The notes under the pieces were generated by a model. That model had not been told where the DNA came from and did not search any database. It saw nothing but the letters and a program-made list of their open reading frames with translations. A program made the translations under genes and the position numbers. 64,000 bases of DNA from Engraulis encrasicolus. Its lineage: Eukaryota; Chordata; Actinopteri; Clupeiformes; Engraulidae. Shown here in pieces: positions 54,301 to 64,000 of the stretch (positions are counted from its first letter, which is position 1; each line of letters starts with the position of its first letter). The stretch is from contig NC_085866.1 of assembly GCF_034702125.1 (NCBI RefSeq), forward strand, positions 18,041,315 to 18,105,314. Reading direction: 5' to 3'.

Positions 54301-57300
54301 ACAATAAAGGACAACTCCTGTTTCTGAATAAATAATACCCTTGAAAACCCTGGACAGCTACAATTGCCTGACATTACATGTCATGACTAGGAAATCAGTG
54401 GCAACTCTGATTATGGAATAAGCTGGAGTTTCATTCGTTTTAGATCATTTACTTTGTTTCCAGTGTGCATGTCCTTGGATTAAATCATAAAACAGGAAAA
54501 ATGAATGATTTTTGTATTGTTTTCCCAGTTTGTGTATTTTTCTGCAAAAGAGGACATGTCATTGACATCTTTCTAGTGTTCAGATGAAAATCAGACCAAA
54601 ACGTACCTTTTTGACCACCTCTTCTTCCTCCTGCCTCTTCTCGTAGTGCGAGAAGTCGTCAAAGATGGACGTGGTGTGTTTGTAGGTAGCGATGATTTTG
54701 AGCACCTGCTTGGCCTTCTCCAAGGGCACCTCCTGCGTGTCGCGCGAGTTGGTGACCGGCTTGTTGTCGTTGTTCTCCAGCCGGATGTGTCTGAGTTGGC
54801 TGTTGGGCACGTCCTTGACAAACAGCCAGTCCACGTCGAACTTGCCCTTCCACTTGTCCTGTGCCCACACGCCGGCGCTGGTGCCGTAGTCCACGGGCGA
54901 GCGCATTTCGGCCACGCCACAGAAGTGCCCGCTGCCGTTGACGCTAAAGAGCAGATACACAGGACCCTTGGCATTCATGGCGCGGAAGGCAGAGTCCAGC
55001 CGCTTGTTGCCATGCTCCGTGCTGCACCAGATGGAGTACTTGATGGAGCGGTGGATGTCGTCCTCCGAGTAGCTCTTGATGATGAACACGCGGCCCGTCT
55101 TCAGGTTCCAGTCAAACTCCTTGGGGTTGTAGCTGTGCGCTGCGCGGAGCTTCTCCAGCACCGGGTGGGACTCTGTGCCCGGGCCAGACCCGGGGGGTCC
55201 GCCGCCACCCACACCCCCGTTCCCCACCCCTCCTCCGCTAGAGGAGCCGCTGCTGTCCATGCTGCCACCACCGTAGCCGGGGTTGCGGTTGCGCGGGGCC
55301 ACCCAGCGGGTCTGGGGGGGTGGCATGGGGTTGTGGTTCTGGTAAGGCTGCGGCGGGGGCGGACCCTGCAGGGCCATCTGCTGGGCCAGGGACTGGGTGT
55401 TGGGCATGGGCTGCTGGGGGGGCGGCGGCAGGCTGTGAGGGGAAGGCAAGTGGCCGTGGGAGTGGAGCTGCGGCTGCTGTTGCTGCTGCTGGTGCTGGGG
55501 GGGTAAGGGAGAAGCCACTTTGGTCACAGGCCCCTTGTTGTCCCAGGTGCCGATGTCCATGTTGTGTTTGATGGGCGGTGGCGGCAGGGCGCCTCCCGCC
55601 ATGGGCATGCCGGGCTTAGCCTTCACCTTCAGCTGCTGCGGCTTGGCCGGTTTGCTGGCGATGGCTGCCCAGGAGGTGGGCTTTGGCGGTGGCATGCCTA
55701 TGGGGGTGCCCCCGTTGCCGGTGGCGACCGCCGCGGCCACTGCCCCGCCACCGATCACCGAACCAACCGTCTTGACTCCCGATCCGCCTCCAGTCACGTC
55801 GCCACCCAGCTTCAACCCCACCATGCCTTGCTCCAGGCTGTTCATGCCCGGTGCCTTATTCAGTGTTTCACTATGGAACCCTGTCTGGCCATCAGGCACC
55901 AGAGTGCCTCCTAGGGAGCTGGGGGGGTAGCTGTAGCTGCCCCCGTACGCAGAGCTCTGGGTCTGCTGCCCCTGGGAGCCACTGGTGCCCCAGGCCGAGA
56001 AGGCAGGGTTCTCGGGGAAAAAGTTAAAGCGGTGGGGGTAAATGCTGCTGCCCAGCCCCCCCGGCTGTCCAAAGACGGTGTCATGCATGAAGTGATGGTC
56101 GCCATTGCTGAGCGGGGCATAGGGCGCAAGGTAGGGGATGGGCGGGTCCCCACCGGTCGACCACGGGGCCTCGCTTAAAGGGTAGGGGAAACCAATGGAG
56201 GGTGCATAGTAGCTGGACATGTAGGGGTCGGTCATGGATTGATAGCTGTTGTTCTGAGGAATGAAAACAAAATTTTAGCACAGTATTAATTGTCAGAGTC
56301 TTATGAATTCTTCTACTGGTGAGGAGCGGCTTTTTGGAAACCACATGGAGTATCAGCTGCATTGTACTGCTCTATCTACTGACTTACTCAGTTTTCAACC
56401 TATGCTAACAGGTGCAGGAGTTTAACCTTCTCATGGGACTGATAATCCACAGCTAATGATGTGTTGGCAGTTTATTGACACCTCAAAAAGATGAATTTCA
56501 CAAATGAGGACATACAGTGCACAACAATAATAATAATAATACAACTATTATGAAAAAAAATTGAACAATATTTTGATACATAAGTGATTTCAAAAATGTA
56601 CATTGAGTAAGTTAAATACAACATCTGTTGGGCTTACAACAGAAAATAAGGTTAAAATGTAACTGAATTGTCTTTGAAATGTTTGTGGTGCAAAAGTGAG
56701 TACACCCCAATGATAGTCTTTAACAAAAGCTGCATTTTAGTAATTGAACAAGCATCAGTCTAATGTTAGTTGAAGGACTCATTGCACACTTTTCTGTCAG
56801 ATAACTGGCTATAAAACAGTGTTTCATTAAGCAAACTCCTTCCCAAACTCCTTCCTGCTAAAAGCAATGACACCACATGGAACTTAGCGAAAGGACAAAA
56901 GACCTGAGAAAGAAAAAAACATGTTTTACCCCATAAGGGACGATGCTATTGGAAGACCACCAAAGCTATAGTCATCAGTCCAAACACTGTATCTAAAGTA
57001 CAAAACTATAGGACAGCTTCAGCTACTGTCTCACAGAGATGTCCAGATGGTCTACACAGGCTTTAACACCTCAGCAGGACCATATTTTGATAAGAATGAT
57101 TGAAGAAAGTTGTTATGCAAATTCACTGCAGTTATCTAAGAAAGTAGAAATCTAAACTGGGATGACTATTTCCCATGACACAATGTGTTGCACATGGCAA
57201 AGATTGGCATGTGTGGGTGTCGTTCATCGAAGAACACTCTCCTACAGCCCAGTCACAAAAAAGGCAGCCAAATGTTTGCCAGGATTATTTCTGACAAAAA

Positions 57301-60300
57301 TGAAGGCGTATGGGACTGGATACTCTGGAGTCCGGAGCAGTCTAAGATCAGTCTTTTTAGAACTGATGGCATCAAAATTGTGTGATGTTAGAGAGGAAGA
57401 ATACAATGAGTTCTGCATGAGTGCTGCTGGTGTTTGAGATGGAATCATGAATGCATAGCTGATATTGCTCTACGAATAGTGAAGATGTCATGATCACTCA
57501 ATGCCCTTCATTATGAATCATTTTGGGCAGTCATGGGTAAGCAGTTAGGGCATCAGACTTGTAGCCCAAAGGTTGCCGGTTTGACTCCCGACCCACCATG
57601 TTGGTGGGGGAGTAATTAACCAGCGCTCTCCCCCATCCTCCTCCATGACCGAGGTACCCTGAGCATGGTACCATCCCGCCGCACTGCTTCTGGGCGAGTG
57701 ACCCCTTGCACGGCTGAGGCATAAATGCAATTTTGTTGTGTGCAGTGTACACATGTGCGCTGTGATGTGTTGTGTCACAATGACAATGGGAGATGGAATT
57801 TCCCAGTAGAGGATTAATTTTTGGGGAAATTCCGGTGGGTCCCGCAGGATTGCCACGGAATGAGAGTCAAATTTTTATCAATATCGTGATTGGGATGGGA
57901 CGGGAATAAAAAAATAATAATAAAAAATAGATGATGATTTTTCACAATATTTGAAACAACCAAAAGTAGCCTGCACCTGTCTATTGTTCCAGAGTTTCCT
58001 GACATAGGCCAGCCAGGAGACAACGTGTGCACAGGCTATGAGAGAGGACAGCCAGCGGGTCGCTTATTTTTTCATAACTTAAAAAACAAGACGTACTAAA
58101 ACAAATGGGAGTGGGATTGATTTTGAGTGGGAGTGGGCGGGATTGGGAGACATTCTCACAGGAGTGGGACGGGATGGGAATTTTTTATTACGCCAGCCCG
58201 GGATGGGATTTTTTTTCTACAACCGGGATGAAACAGGAGTGAAAATCCACTCCCGTGTCATGCTCTATTTCCCAGTTGGGCTTTCACTTCACAAGCACTC
58301 CATGCCTTTCATTGTGAATCTTTTTGATCTTTTCCAACATAACAATAACCCTAGACACATATGGCCACTGCTATTTTTCTTAAACCTGATCTGGGGTCTA
58401 TACTAGAAGCTGGTTCAGGAGTAAGCCAAGATAAGTTAAGAGGTGAATCATCTAATAGAAGAGCGTGGAGTACTCATTTTCTTAATGAGGATCCAGGCTC
58501 TTCTATTAGATGATTTACCTCTTAACTTAACCTGGTTTACTCCTGAACCAGCTTCTTAGTATACCCCTATGAACTCATTTGAACATGAATGGGGAATTTT
58601 GAAGAGAAAAACTTGGCATCAGTCTGGGGTTTACTCACTTCTTCACCACCATAATTTGTATTGTTGTATTGAACTTACTCTGTTCACATTTTGGAAATGA
58701 CTTGTGTGATTATTGAAATATTGTTCAAAATGCTACTTTCTAGTGTGTACTCATTAATGGGTGTACTAATTATTGCTGGACACTGTAGCTTTCTCTCCCA
58801 AAAACAAACAAAACATACTGTCAAAATAGGCACCATTTAAATTCATATTTGACTTTATCTTTAAATGCTTTCTGTCCCTTTCGGTATCTGGCATCATATT
58901 ATGCAATTTCCATAAATGCAAAGAGGCCACTTGCTTTTCTTACAGAAAGCATCACACACGGTTGCACAGGGGAGTCATGGATCTTAGACTTGTAGGTATT
59001 TGAAACATACACCAAACTCAATATCAACAGACTTGATGGGAGACATAGCCATCACAACTTGAGTGCAGGGCAGGTTGTTTTGGAGAAAAAGGAGGGAAGT
59101 TGGAAATCTTACCTGGTTGGACTGGCTAGTGAGGTATGGTTCAAAGTCGTTATCATGAACAGTTTCTTTTTGATGGAGCGAGCCATTTTGCACTGAAACA
59201 GGAAAAACTGAGTGATAGAGGAGTTATTCATCAATGAACACATCAAACACACAAGTGCACAGACACAGCCCACCTCTCTTTCTCCCTTTATTGACCATTC
59301 ACTGCCATTTAGAATGCAGTAGTTAATAAAAGGAAAATTCATACACATGCCCTCACTTGCACCTCCATCCCAGTCCTGTCTAAATTTCTTCTTAGAAAGT
59401 GATCTCTGGATTTTGCTGTAGCTGTATTCTACAGTATGTTATGTGCACTCGTCACTCAAAGAAGAACCATGTAAAGATGACTGCACATCACCTCAAGGCC
59501 CTGAGCAACAAATGCAAGTGTCAGGTCAGGTGGTTGACCCTATGGCGCTTGGAAAAAGCTCTGACAGACGACCACTTGACTACTTCAGTCTATTATTAAT
59601 ATTATGTCCACTGGCAGTAATAATACAACCACATTAGTAACAGAAACGTTAAACGTTAACACACACATTTCATGTGGACATACAGTCTAACACAAGTCAG
59701 CGATGGCTGTGACAGAATTGTAGATCCAGTGCTGCACTGCGAATCAAATACGGTAGGCCTACTGTGTCTTTTGCAAATGATTTGTAAATCACGTTCACAG
59801 TGTGAAAAATACAGTGTGAAGTCGCTGTCAAATCATTCCATAAATAGCAGGCCTACTGTGCAACCATGGCTGTGACGGACGCCGAAAACGACCTCACGGA
59901 TATCAAAACATTCGTTTAAAAAAAGACAACTTACTACGAAAATGCAATTATCTTACCTTTTGCATCTTGTCCCTTAGACGTCTGCGTCCAAAACCAGATA
60001 GAAGGGTGGAAAAGGGAGAAAGAAGAAAGTTGTGGGGTGATACTTGACATTAGAGGAACAGTTTGACACCATGAACACTGATAAAGCACAGAGGCAAGGA
60101 CCGACGTAGTTCTAGCGATTTGACAATTCTACGACCATAGCAGCTGCGATCTCTCAACAGCAGAATCAAACAGTCGTTTGCTAACCTTAGTTTTGCCGAG
60201 ATACGGGAAACTGTTAGCATACTCAATGTTCATCAAGTAATCATCTTTTACATTTGCTGACACGTAAGGAATACCAAGCAACCAGGAAAAAAGAATTTGT

Positions 60301-60780
60301 CAACTAAATAGCCTTAGCCAATAAGCTAATAATGCCCTTTGGTTGTGACTTGCCAACATCGCCGGCCTCGAGCCCCTAGCTATTATGCTAATGTTAACTT
60401 AAAACGAAACATGCATTTTCAACGAGCATTTAAATAACCTTGTTAAGACAAATGCTAAAATGGCACTCCATGTACCAATTAACGGGCTGTTAAAACGAGA
60501 ATGGTAGAGCCAGGCGACGCGATATTCTTCAACACATTTTTTTGCCTGGACACGCCACAGACATCGAAATATGCTCCACAGAAAAGCGGCTATTTAGCCA
60601 GCGTACCAACAACTCATAGGCTAGGTGGCACTAGCCTGCTAAGTTGGTGGTAGATCTCCGCAAAGGCAGCGCGGATCGGACGCACATTCCCTGCTCCTTC
60701 TTGAGGCCTTCTGTGCTCTTCAGAATTTCTCCTGCATATCCCAGCAAACCTACCTGAGGGTCAATGCTGGTGGTAGACAT
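45345..60780 (-). CDS. ythdf1: YTH domain m6A reader, YTHDF1
   Basis: Six coding exons on the minus strand: 60754-60780 (MSTTSIDPQ), 59957-59981 (TSKGQDAK), 59113-59192 ([20 protein letters not shown]...), 54607-56253 (the main 549-codon exon), 48384-48428 (15 codons) and 45345-45371 (ERQNRSKQ, stop). All junctions are GT/AG and in phase, giving 616 residues, or 601 if the 45-nt exon is skipped. The N-terminal half is a low-complexity P/Q/G-rich region, as in the YTHDF family. The YTH domain starts near residue 431 ([17 protein letters not shown]). The m6A aromatic-cage tryptophans are present at about 453, 507 and 512 ([14 protein letters not shown]). The family binds m6A-modified mRNA in the cytoplasm and controls translation and decay. 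[17 protein letters not shown] favours YTHDF1 over YTHDF2 or YTHDF3. Confidence 0.96.
46272..47350. mobile_element. Possible Harbinger-type element
   Basis: Diverged ends aggtcagattagacttctgc and, on the other strand, agctagatttatgcttcgga, with TAA on both sides. It contains a better-defined MITE at 46410-46781. Confidence 0.4.
46410..46781. mobile_element. Harbinger-type MITE
   Basis: Ends tgtcccgtgtacatc...gatgtacacggggca, with TTA on both sides (46407-46409 and 46782-46784). Confidence 0.75.
48057..48282. mobile_element. Palindromic MITE near the small ythdf1 exon
   Basis: Ends gggtcaaagacgtcc...ggacgtctttgaccc. Arms of about 68 bp surround an 85-bp centre. ATGA flanks both sides. Confidence 0.85.
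48384..48428 (-). other. ythdf1: Small in-frame exon of ythdf1, candidate cassette exon
   Basis: A 45-nt segment between acceptor ctctgacag and donor GTATGC on the minus strand encodes [15 protein letters not shown]. Both flanking junctions are phase 0, so inclusion or skipping keeps the frame between ...EEVVKK and ERQNRSKQ. Human YTHDF proteins, as I recall them, join VRKERQSRNKQ directly, so this exon is extra compared with mammals and may be alternatively spliced. A 226-bp palindrome begins about 100 bp downstream of its donor. Confidence 0.75.
49972..51870. mobile_element. 1.9-kb hAT-type element with perfect 8-bp target duplication
   Basis: Ends tagggatgcaccgatacc...ggtatcgg-type / gtgcatcccta. 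cacataat is duplicated at 49964-49971 and 51871-51878. No transposase frame. It lies in a ythdf1 intron. Confidence 0.9.
50299..51819. mobile_element. Harbinger-type element nested in the hAT
   Basis: Ends ggcctaagaaaaata...attttttctaggcc, continuing inward to ggttccggttg / caaccggaacc. TAA lies at 50296-50298 and 51820-51822. It occupies 80% of the outer element. Confidence 0.8.
53020..53665 (+). mobile_element. Degraded Tc1-like transposon
   Basis: catggtggtggcagcatcatg, a gggctcttttcttcagctgg segment, and cagaatgacaatcacccca ([15 protein letters not shown] catalytic region), then the usual 3' end ggtgtgtagactttca. Stops throughout. Confidence 0.75.
57525..58301 (+). mobile_element. tRNA-derived SINE split by a hAT element
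   Basis: Body gggcagtcatgggtaagcag to gttgggctttcac. An imperfect target duplication of about 24 bp (atgcccttcatt / atgcctttcatt) flanks it at 57501-57524 and 58302-58325. Confidence 0.88.
57807..58267. mobile_element. Non-autonomous hAT, copy 2 (tagag.at ends)
   Basis: 461 bp, ends tagaggattaa...tgtcatgctcta, same family as 40768-41171. tttcccag is duplicated exactly at 57799-57806 and 58268-58275. Confidence 0.9.
58393..58567. mobile_element. Palindromic MITE
   Basis: Ends ggggtctatactagaagctg and cagcttcttagtatacccc. Arms of about 70 bp meet around a short centre (gagtactcattttc). Confidence 0.85.
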
Positions 60781-61170
60781 AATTCATCAAGAAACAATCC
60801 GGATTCGTTTAGAACCTCGAAACTAGCTGGCTTGACAATGTCTTCCGAAAATCCGTGTTTCCTTTAGCACCTAGATCCCAGTACAGTAGCAAGCTAACTA
60901 GCTGTGTTTTTACAGCACGACTCCCCAACACAAGTTCCACTGCTAGATTTTGTCAATCCAGGTCTATTGTCTTTTCGGAATTCCAGCTTTAAGGTACATG
61001 GGTAGTTCCAAATGATCCGATTGGAGATATTATCAGCGTAAGTCCCGTCGTGTCTTCTTTTTACGGCTTATTATTTCGTACTCCAAAAAACCCAGTTATT
61101 GTGCAGCCCTGTTCACTTCCCCCCAATGGCAGCTTCATCCGGGTCTGTTCGCGGAAGACTGACGTCAGCA
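60781..61170 (-). promoter_or_regulatory. ythdf1: ythdf1 5' UTR and promoter region
   Basis: The start codon sits at 60778-60780 in the first coding exon. The sequence just above is unique-looking and lacks repeats until the CA run at 61.66 kb. It should hold the 5' UTR and core promoter. No TATA box is convincing, and the transcription start cannot be placed from sequence alone. Confidence 0.4.
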
Positions 61171-61661
61171 ATACCGGTGGGTTGACCATGCTGAATGGAA
61201 GGAAGAGGGCCAAAGTGATACATTTGGCTAATTTAATTGTTCAACGCAATTTCTTAATGTCTGAATGAATTAAACATTTCATTACACCTGGACCTAAAAT
61301 GGCATGAGCAGAGCAACCAAAGCGAAGGCGGGGGACTCCATGAGGCCTACAGCCACCTGTGGTAGGCTACAGAAGACGCGCAACTTTCTCTCCTCACTTC
61401 AGCAGGCTGCGCACTGCCAATGTTGTGAAGTGATAGTCAGCCGTTCTAAAGCAGAAATCCTCAAACTTTTTGGCCGTGGCCACAGAATGCAAATTTCCCC
61501 AAGGACAGCAATACTAAGCCAACGATTGTACGAGGCCTAATTCATTGAAACAAATAAATAAATATGAGCTGATTACTGAAATGTCATGGATTTGCAGACG
61601 AATTGATTGTTGGCATAGCCTATCCAACTTTTCAACTGATAAGCTTTGAGAACTTGAGTTA

Positions 61662-61775
<114 letters not shown>

Positions 61776-61974
61776 GATTTGTTTAATTGTTGTGAAATGT
61801 TTTTAGTACACAGATGAGTATTGAGAACTTTAGGCCTATGATTTAGAACATTTCCATAGCTTCATCAAGGAGAATTTTAACATAGTTGTATATTGTATTG
61901 TATGGTATAGTTTTATTGTATTGTAACACCCTTGACTTGTTCAGCCCTTCCTGAACTCCTGGCTATTGTGATGG

Positions 61975-62054
61975 GTTTGTTTGCCCTTTCAATAATAACA
62001 AATAAATAAAAGTTTATTTGTTTGCCCTTTCAGTAATAACAAATAAATAAAAGC
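61975..62054. repeat. Small tandem duplication, about 44-bp period
   Basis: gtttgccctttcaataataa with aacaaataaataaaag occurs twice with one or two changes. Confidence 0.8.
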
Positions 62055-62962
62055 GCCTATCAAAATCTAAATGTATTTATTTTTCAAATATAGGCCTGGC
62101 CTATTCACATGATTTATTTTAGTGAATGGTATGATTGGCCTCTTATCTCAATGTTTATCAATGAGTTGATGTCTATATTTCAAAATACATTAGTGAATAC
62201 AAATAGTGAATAGGTCCGTCTGGAAGAGGTCACCCTTCCCCTCAGCATGATGGCGTGTCTGACCTGCACCATTTTCTGTGCACTCTCTATATTGCGATTG
62301 TGACAGAGGTCTTCCTGCACCTATTCGTCCCCCTTGGGGCATGAACCTGCAACCTCGTCAACTACATCGGTCAAATGGGAGCAGGGCCGTAACCAGACAT
62401 TTTAAAATGCAGAGGTCAAATACTGTGTGCTGTACTGCATAGTGTACATGTAGTATGCTTCAAACACTTCAGTCAAACTTAAGTTTGTTTTCATTAGTCA
62501 CTGCCTTGATGATAAACGGGGGTGGCATATATAGACTGAATTTATCATTGTTGATCACATATTGGTTTTCATCAATAGATACATTTTAGGGACATGACTT
62601 CTGAGTCCTCAATGGTAGTTACGGCCATGAATGGGAGGCACATACAATACCGATGGGCCAGTTCTCCAGCCCAACGGCATCGACACTGTATGAGGCTTGT
62701 GGGAGAGAGGTTTACTAACGTTCCACGCCAACTCTGCTAATTGGCCTCCGTTACACATTTACAAGTTACAATGTAACTTAAGTTACAATACATTTCACCA
62801 TAACCTGGATGGGTCTGAAACAAGCTATTCCCGTACTCTCTACTTTTTACACTGCATGCTGCCAAAAGACCTCCTGTATTGGAGGTGAAAGAGTCATGAC
62901 ACATGAGTTTGACTTACACTGTATATTGCCACATCCATTTAGTTATTTTGGTGAGAGTAATT

Positions 62963-63064
62963 TAAGTAATGCAAAAGTAGTGTAATGCCTTACATTTTAA
63001 ATATAGGCTAGTAATGTTGTTAAGTAATGCAAAAGTAGTGTAATGCCTTACATTTTAAATATAC
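62963..63064. repeat. Small tandem duplication, about 57-bp period
   Basis: taagtaatgcaaaagtagtg followed by taatgccttacattttaaat occurs twice. Confidence 0.85.
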
Positions 63065-64000
63065 TAATATTGTAATGTAAGGGATTATTTTGAAAAGACA
63101 GTAACATGTAATCAGTAATGCATTGCAGTTTTGCAGTAACTTGCCCAACATCACCCCTCTGTCTGATCATGTCTTTTTGTTGTTTATTCTGACATTTTTT
63201 ACCAAATGTTCAGCAAGTTTGCAAGATGACCCTATGATGTCTGAATAACACATGTAAACACACTTTTTTAGATTTTTTCAAAAGACTGTAGTCTGGTTTT
63301 GCTTTAAAATTACATTGCATATGAGCTCTTCAGCCAGCTGAAACTCTATTCAGTATGATGTAGCCAAACACACTTCAAAAGTTTGCTTCATTCATAGTTC
63401 ATTGTCTGTTAGTGAACTATTGGCACTTTAAAGGAATAATCAATGGCAAAGTGCTGCATTTGCCCGTGTTCACACAAAAGTTGAGGAACATCTCAGACTA
63501 CACAGTAGAGAACAGGCTACACAGTTCAGAACAGAGCTCTGTCTAGTAGGGAAAATATTCTGTCTGTAATACTTCACATAGGCTACAGTACATCCAAATC
63601 TAGGTAGGAAAATCTAGGAATATCACGTGCCATATACATTATCAAGAACACTGACATCAGATGTATTTGCTTTTTTTATTTTAACAAACAAAAATAAGAA
63701 TCTGAGCCCACAGTACGTATTTTACAAGAACCCATGCTTACAACCAGTTATTACATATTTTAGTGACATCTCCTTTCCCTCCGTTTGACAGGTGTATAAC
63801 AATTGGTGACAAAAAGGCAATAGATTTGAAAGTATGCTAATTATTTCACAAGTTTATGTCCACATCTCTTTCTCACTTCAGACAACATAGAATAGAGTAG
63901 AGTAAGTTATGACCTGAATATTCCATAATCCTCACTCTGTCCTCTTTAGAAGCCATGGCCTATTTTGTGTTTGTGGAGAGCCGTAAAGTGATGGCCTTTT

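Larger units (their letters stand above)
56513..58787 (+). mobile_element. Tc1-like transposon with three nested insertions
   Basis: TA-flanked ends cagtgcacaacaataat... and ...ttattgctggacactg. Transposase remnants near 57.16-57.40 kb ([18 protein letters not shown] ... [20 protein letters not shown]) and near 58.57 kb ([11 protein letters not shown]). Insertions are a SINE (57525-58301), a hAT inside that SINE (57807-58267) and a palindromic MITE (58393-58567). It is in the ythdf1 intron between exons 59113-59192 and 54607-56253. Confidence 0.85.

Noticed and set aside
54646..55506. 286-codon plus-strand open frame
   Set aside because: It is antisense to the GC-rich ythdf1 exon, whose minus-strand product is a clear YTHDF1. 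The antisense protein has no recognisable domain.

Overview
This 64 kb window is vertebrate nuclear DNA, almost certainly from a teleost fish. The genes are split into small exons by introns, the non-coding DNA is AT-leaning, and the sequence is full of fish-type repeats: tRNA-derived SINEs, L2-like and I-like LINEs, a DIRS-like element, Tc1-like and hAT/Harbinger/piggyBac-type MITEs, and a long (CA)n run. Three protein-coding genes are supported, all on the minus strand. One microRNA gene lies on the plus strand.

Gene layout from left to right. First is the 5' part of slc17a9 (vesicular nucleotide transporter, exons 1-3; the rest lies beyond the left edge). Next is a complete gid8 (CTLH/GID E3 ligase scaffold, four coding exons, 228 aa). 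A repeat-dominated interval of about 30 kb follows (12-42 kb). A mir-124 hairpin sits at about 42.55 kb on the plus strand. Last is ythdf1 (m6A reader, six coding exons including an in-frame 45-nt exon) from 45.3 to 60.8 kb. From memory, human 20q13.33 carries the same neighbours (GID8-SLC17A9 ... MIR124-3 ... YTHDF1), so this looks like conserved synteny. The genes are unrelated in function: vesicular ATP loading, ubiquitin ligase assembly, neuronal microRNA and m6A-mRNA control. They are neighbours by ancestry and do not form an operon.

Repeat layout. At 0-0.6 kb there is a SINE and a MITE. At 8.2-10.4 kb a piggyBac-like MITE, Tc1-like fragments and a SINE lie inside gid8 introns. At 11.8-12.5 kb there is a LINE tail interrupted by a MITE with an 8-bp target duplication. 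At 18.2-22.2 kb there is a 5'-truncated I-like LINE (endonuclease, RT, RNase H) broken by a MITE. At 23.5-25.5 kb there is a 2-kb element with inverted repeats of more than 200 bp. At 26.6-31.6 kb there are tandem arrays with 706-bp, 849-bp and about 362-bp periods. At 31.6-32.1 kb there is an L2-like LINE end. At 34-36.1 kb there is a decayed DIRS-like element, followed by a TTAA-flanked element at 36.2-37.6 kb. At 37.9-40.3 kb there is a retroelement C-terminal region carrying three insertions. At 40.5-41.2 kb there is a SINE with a hAT inside it. At 46.3-47.4 kb and 50-51.9 kb there are nested elements. A Tc1-like element with nested SINE, hAT and palindromic MITE occupies 56.5-58.8 kb in a ythdf1 intron. 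From 61.1 kb to the right edge I see no gene, only a CA repeat and small duplications.

I found no wholly new gene system. The most valuable items are the unlisted mir-124 hairpin, the exact exon models with a candidate cassette exon in ythdf1, and several transposon insertions that can be dated by nesting and target-site duplications, one of which has an internal empty-site control.
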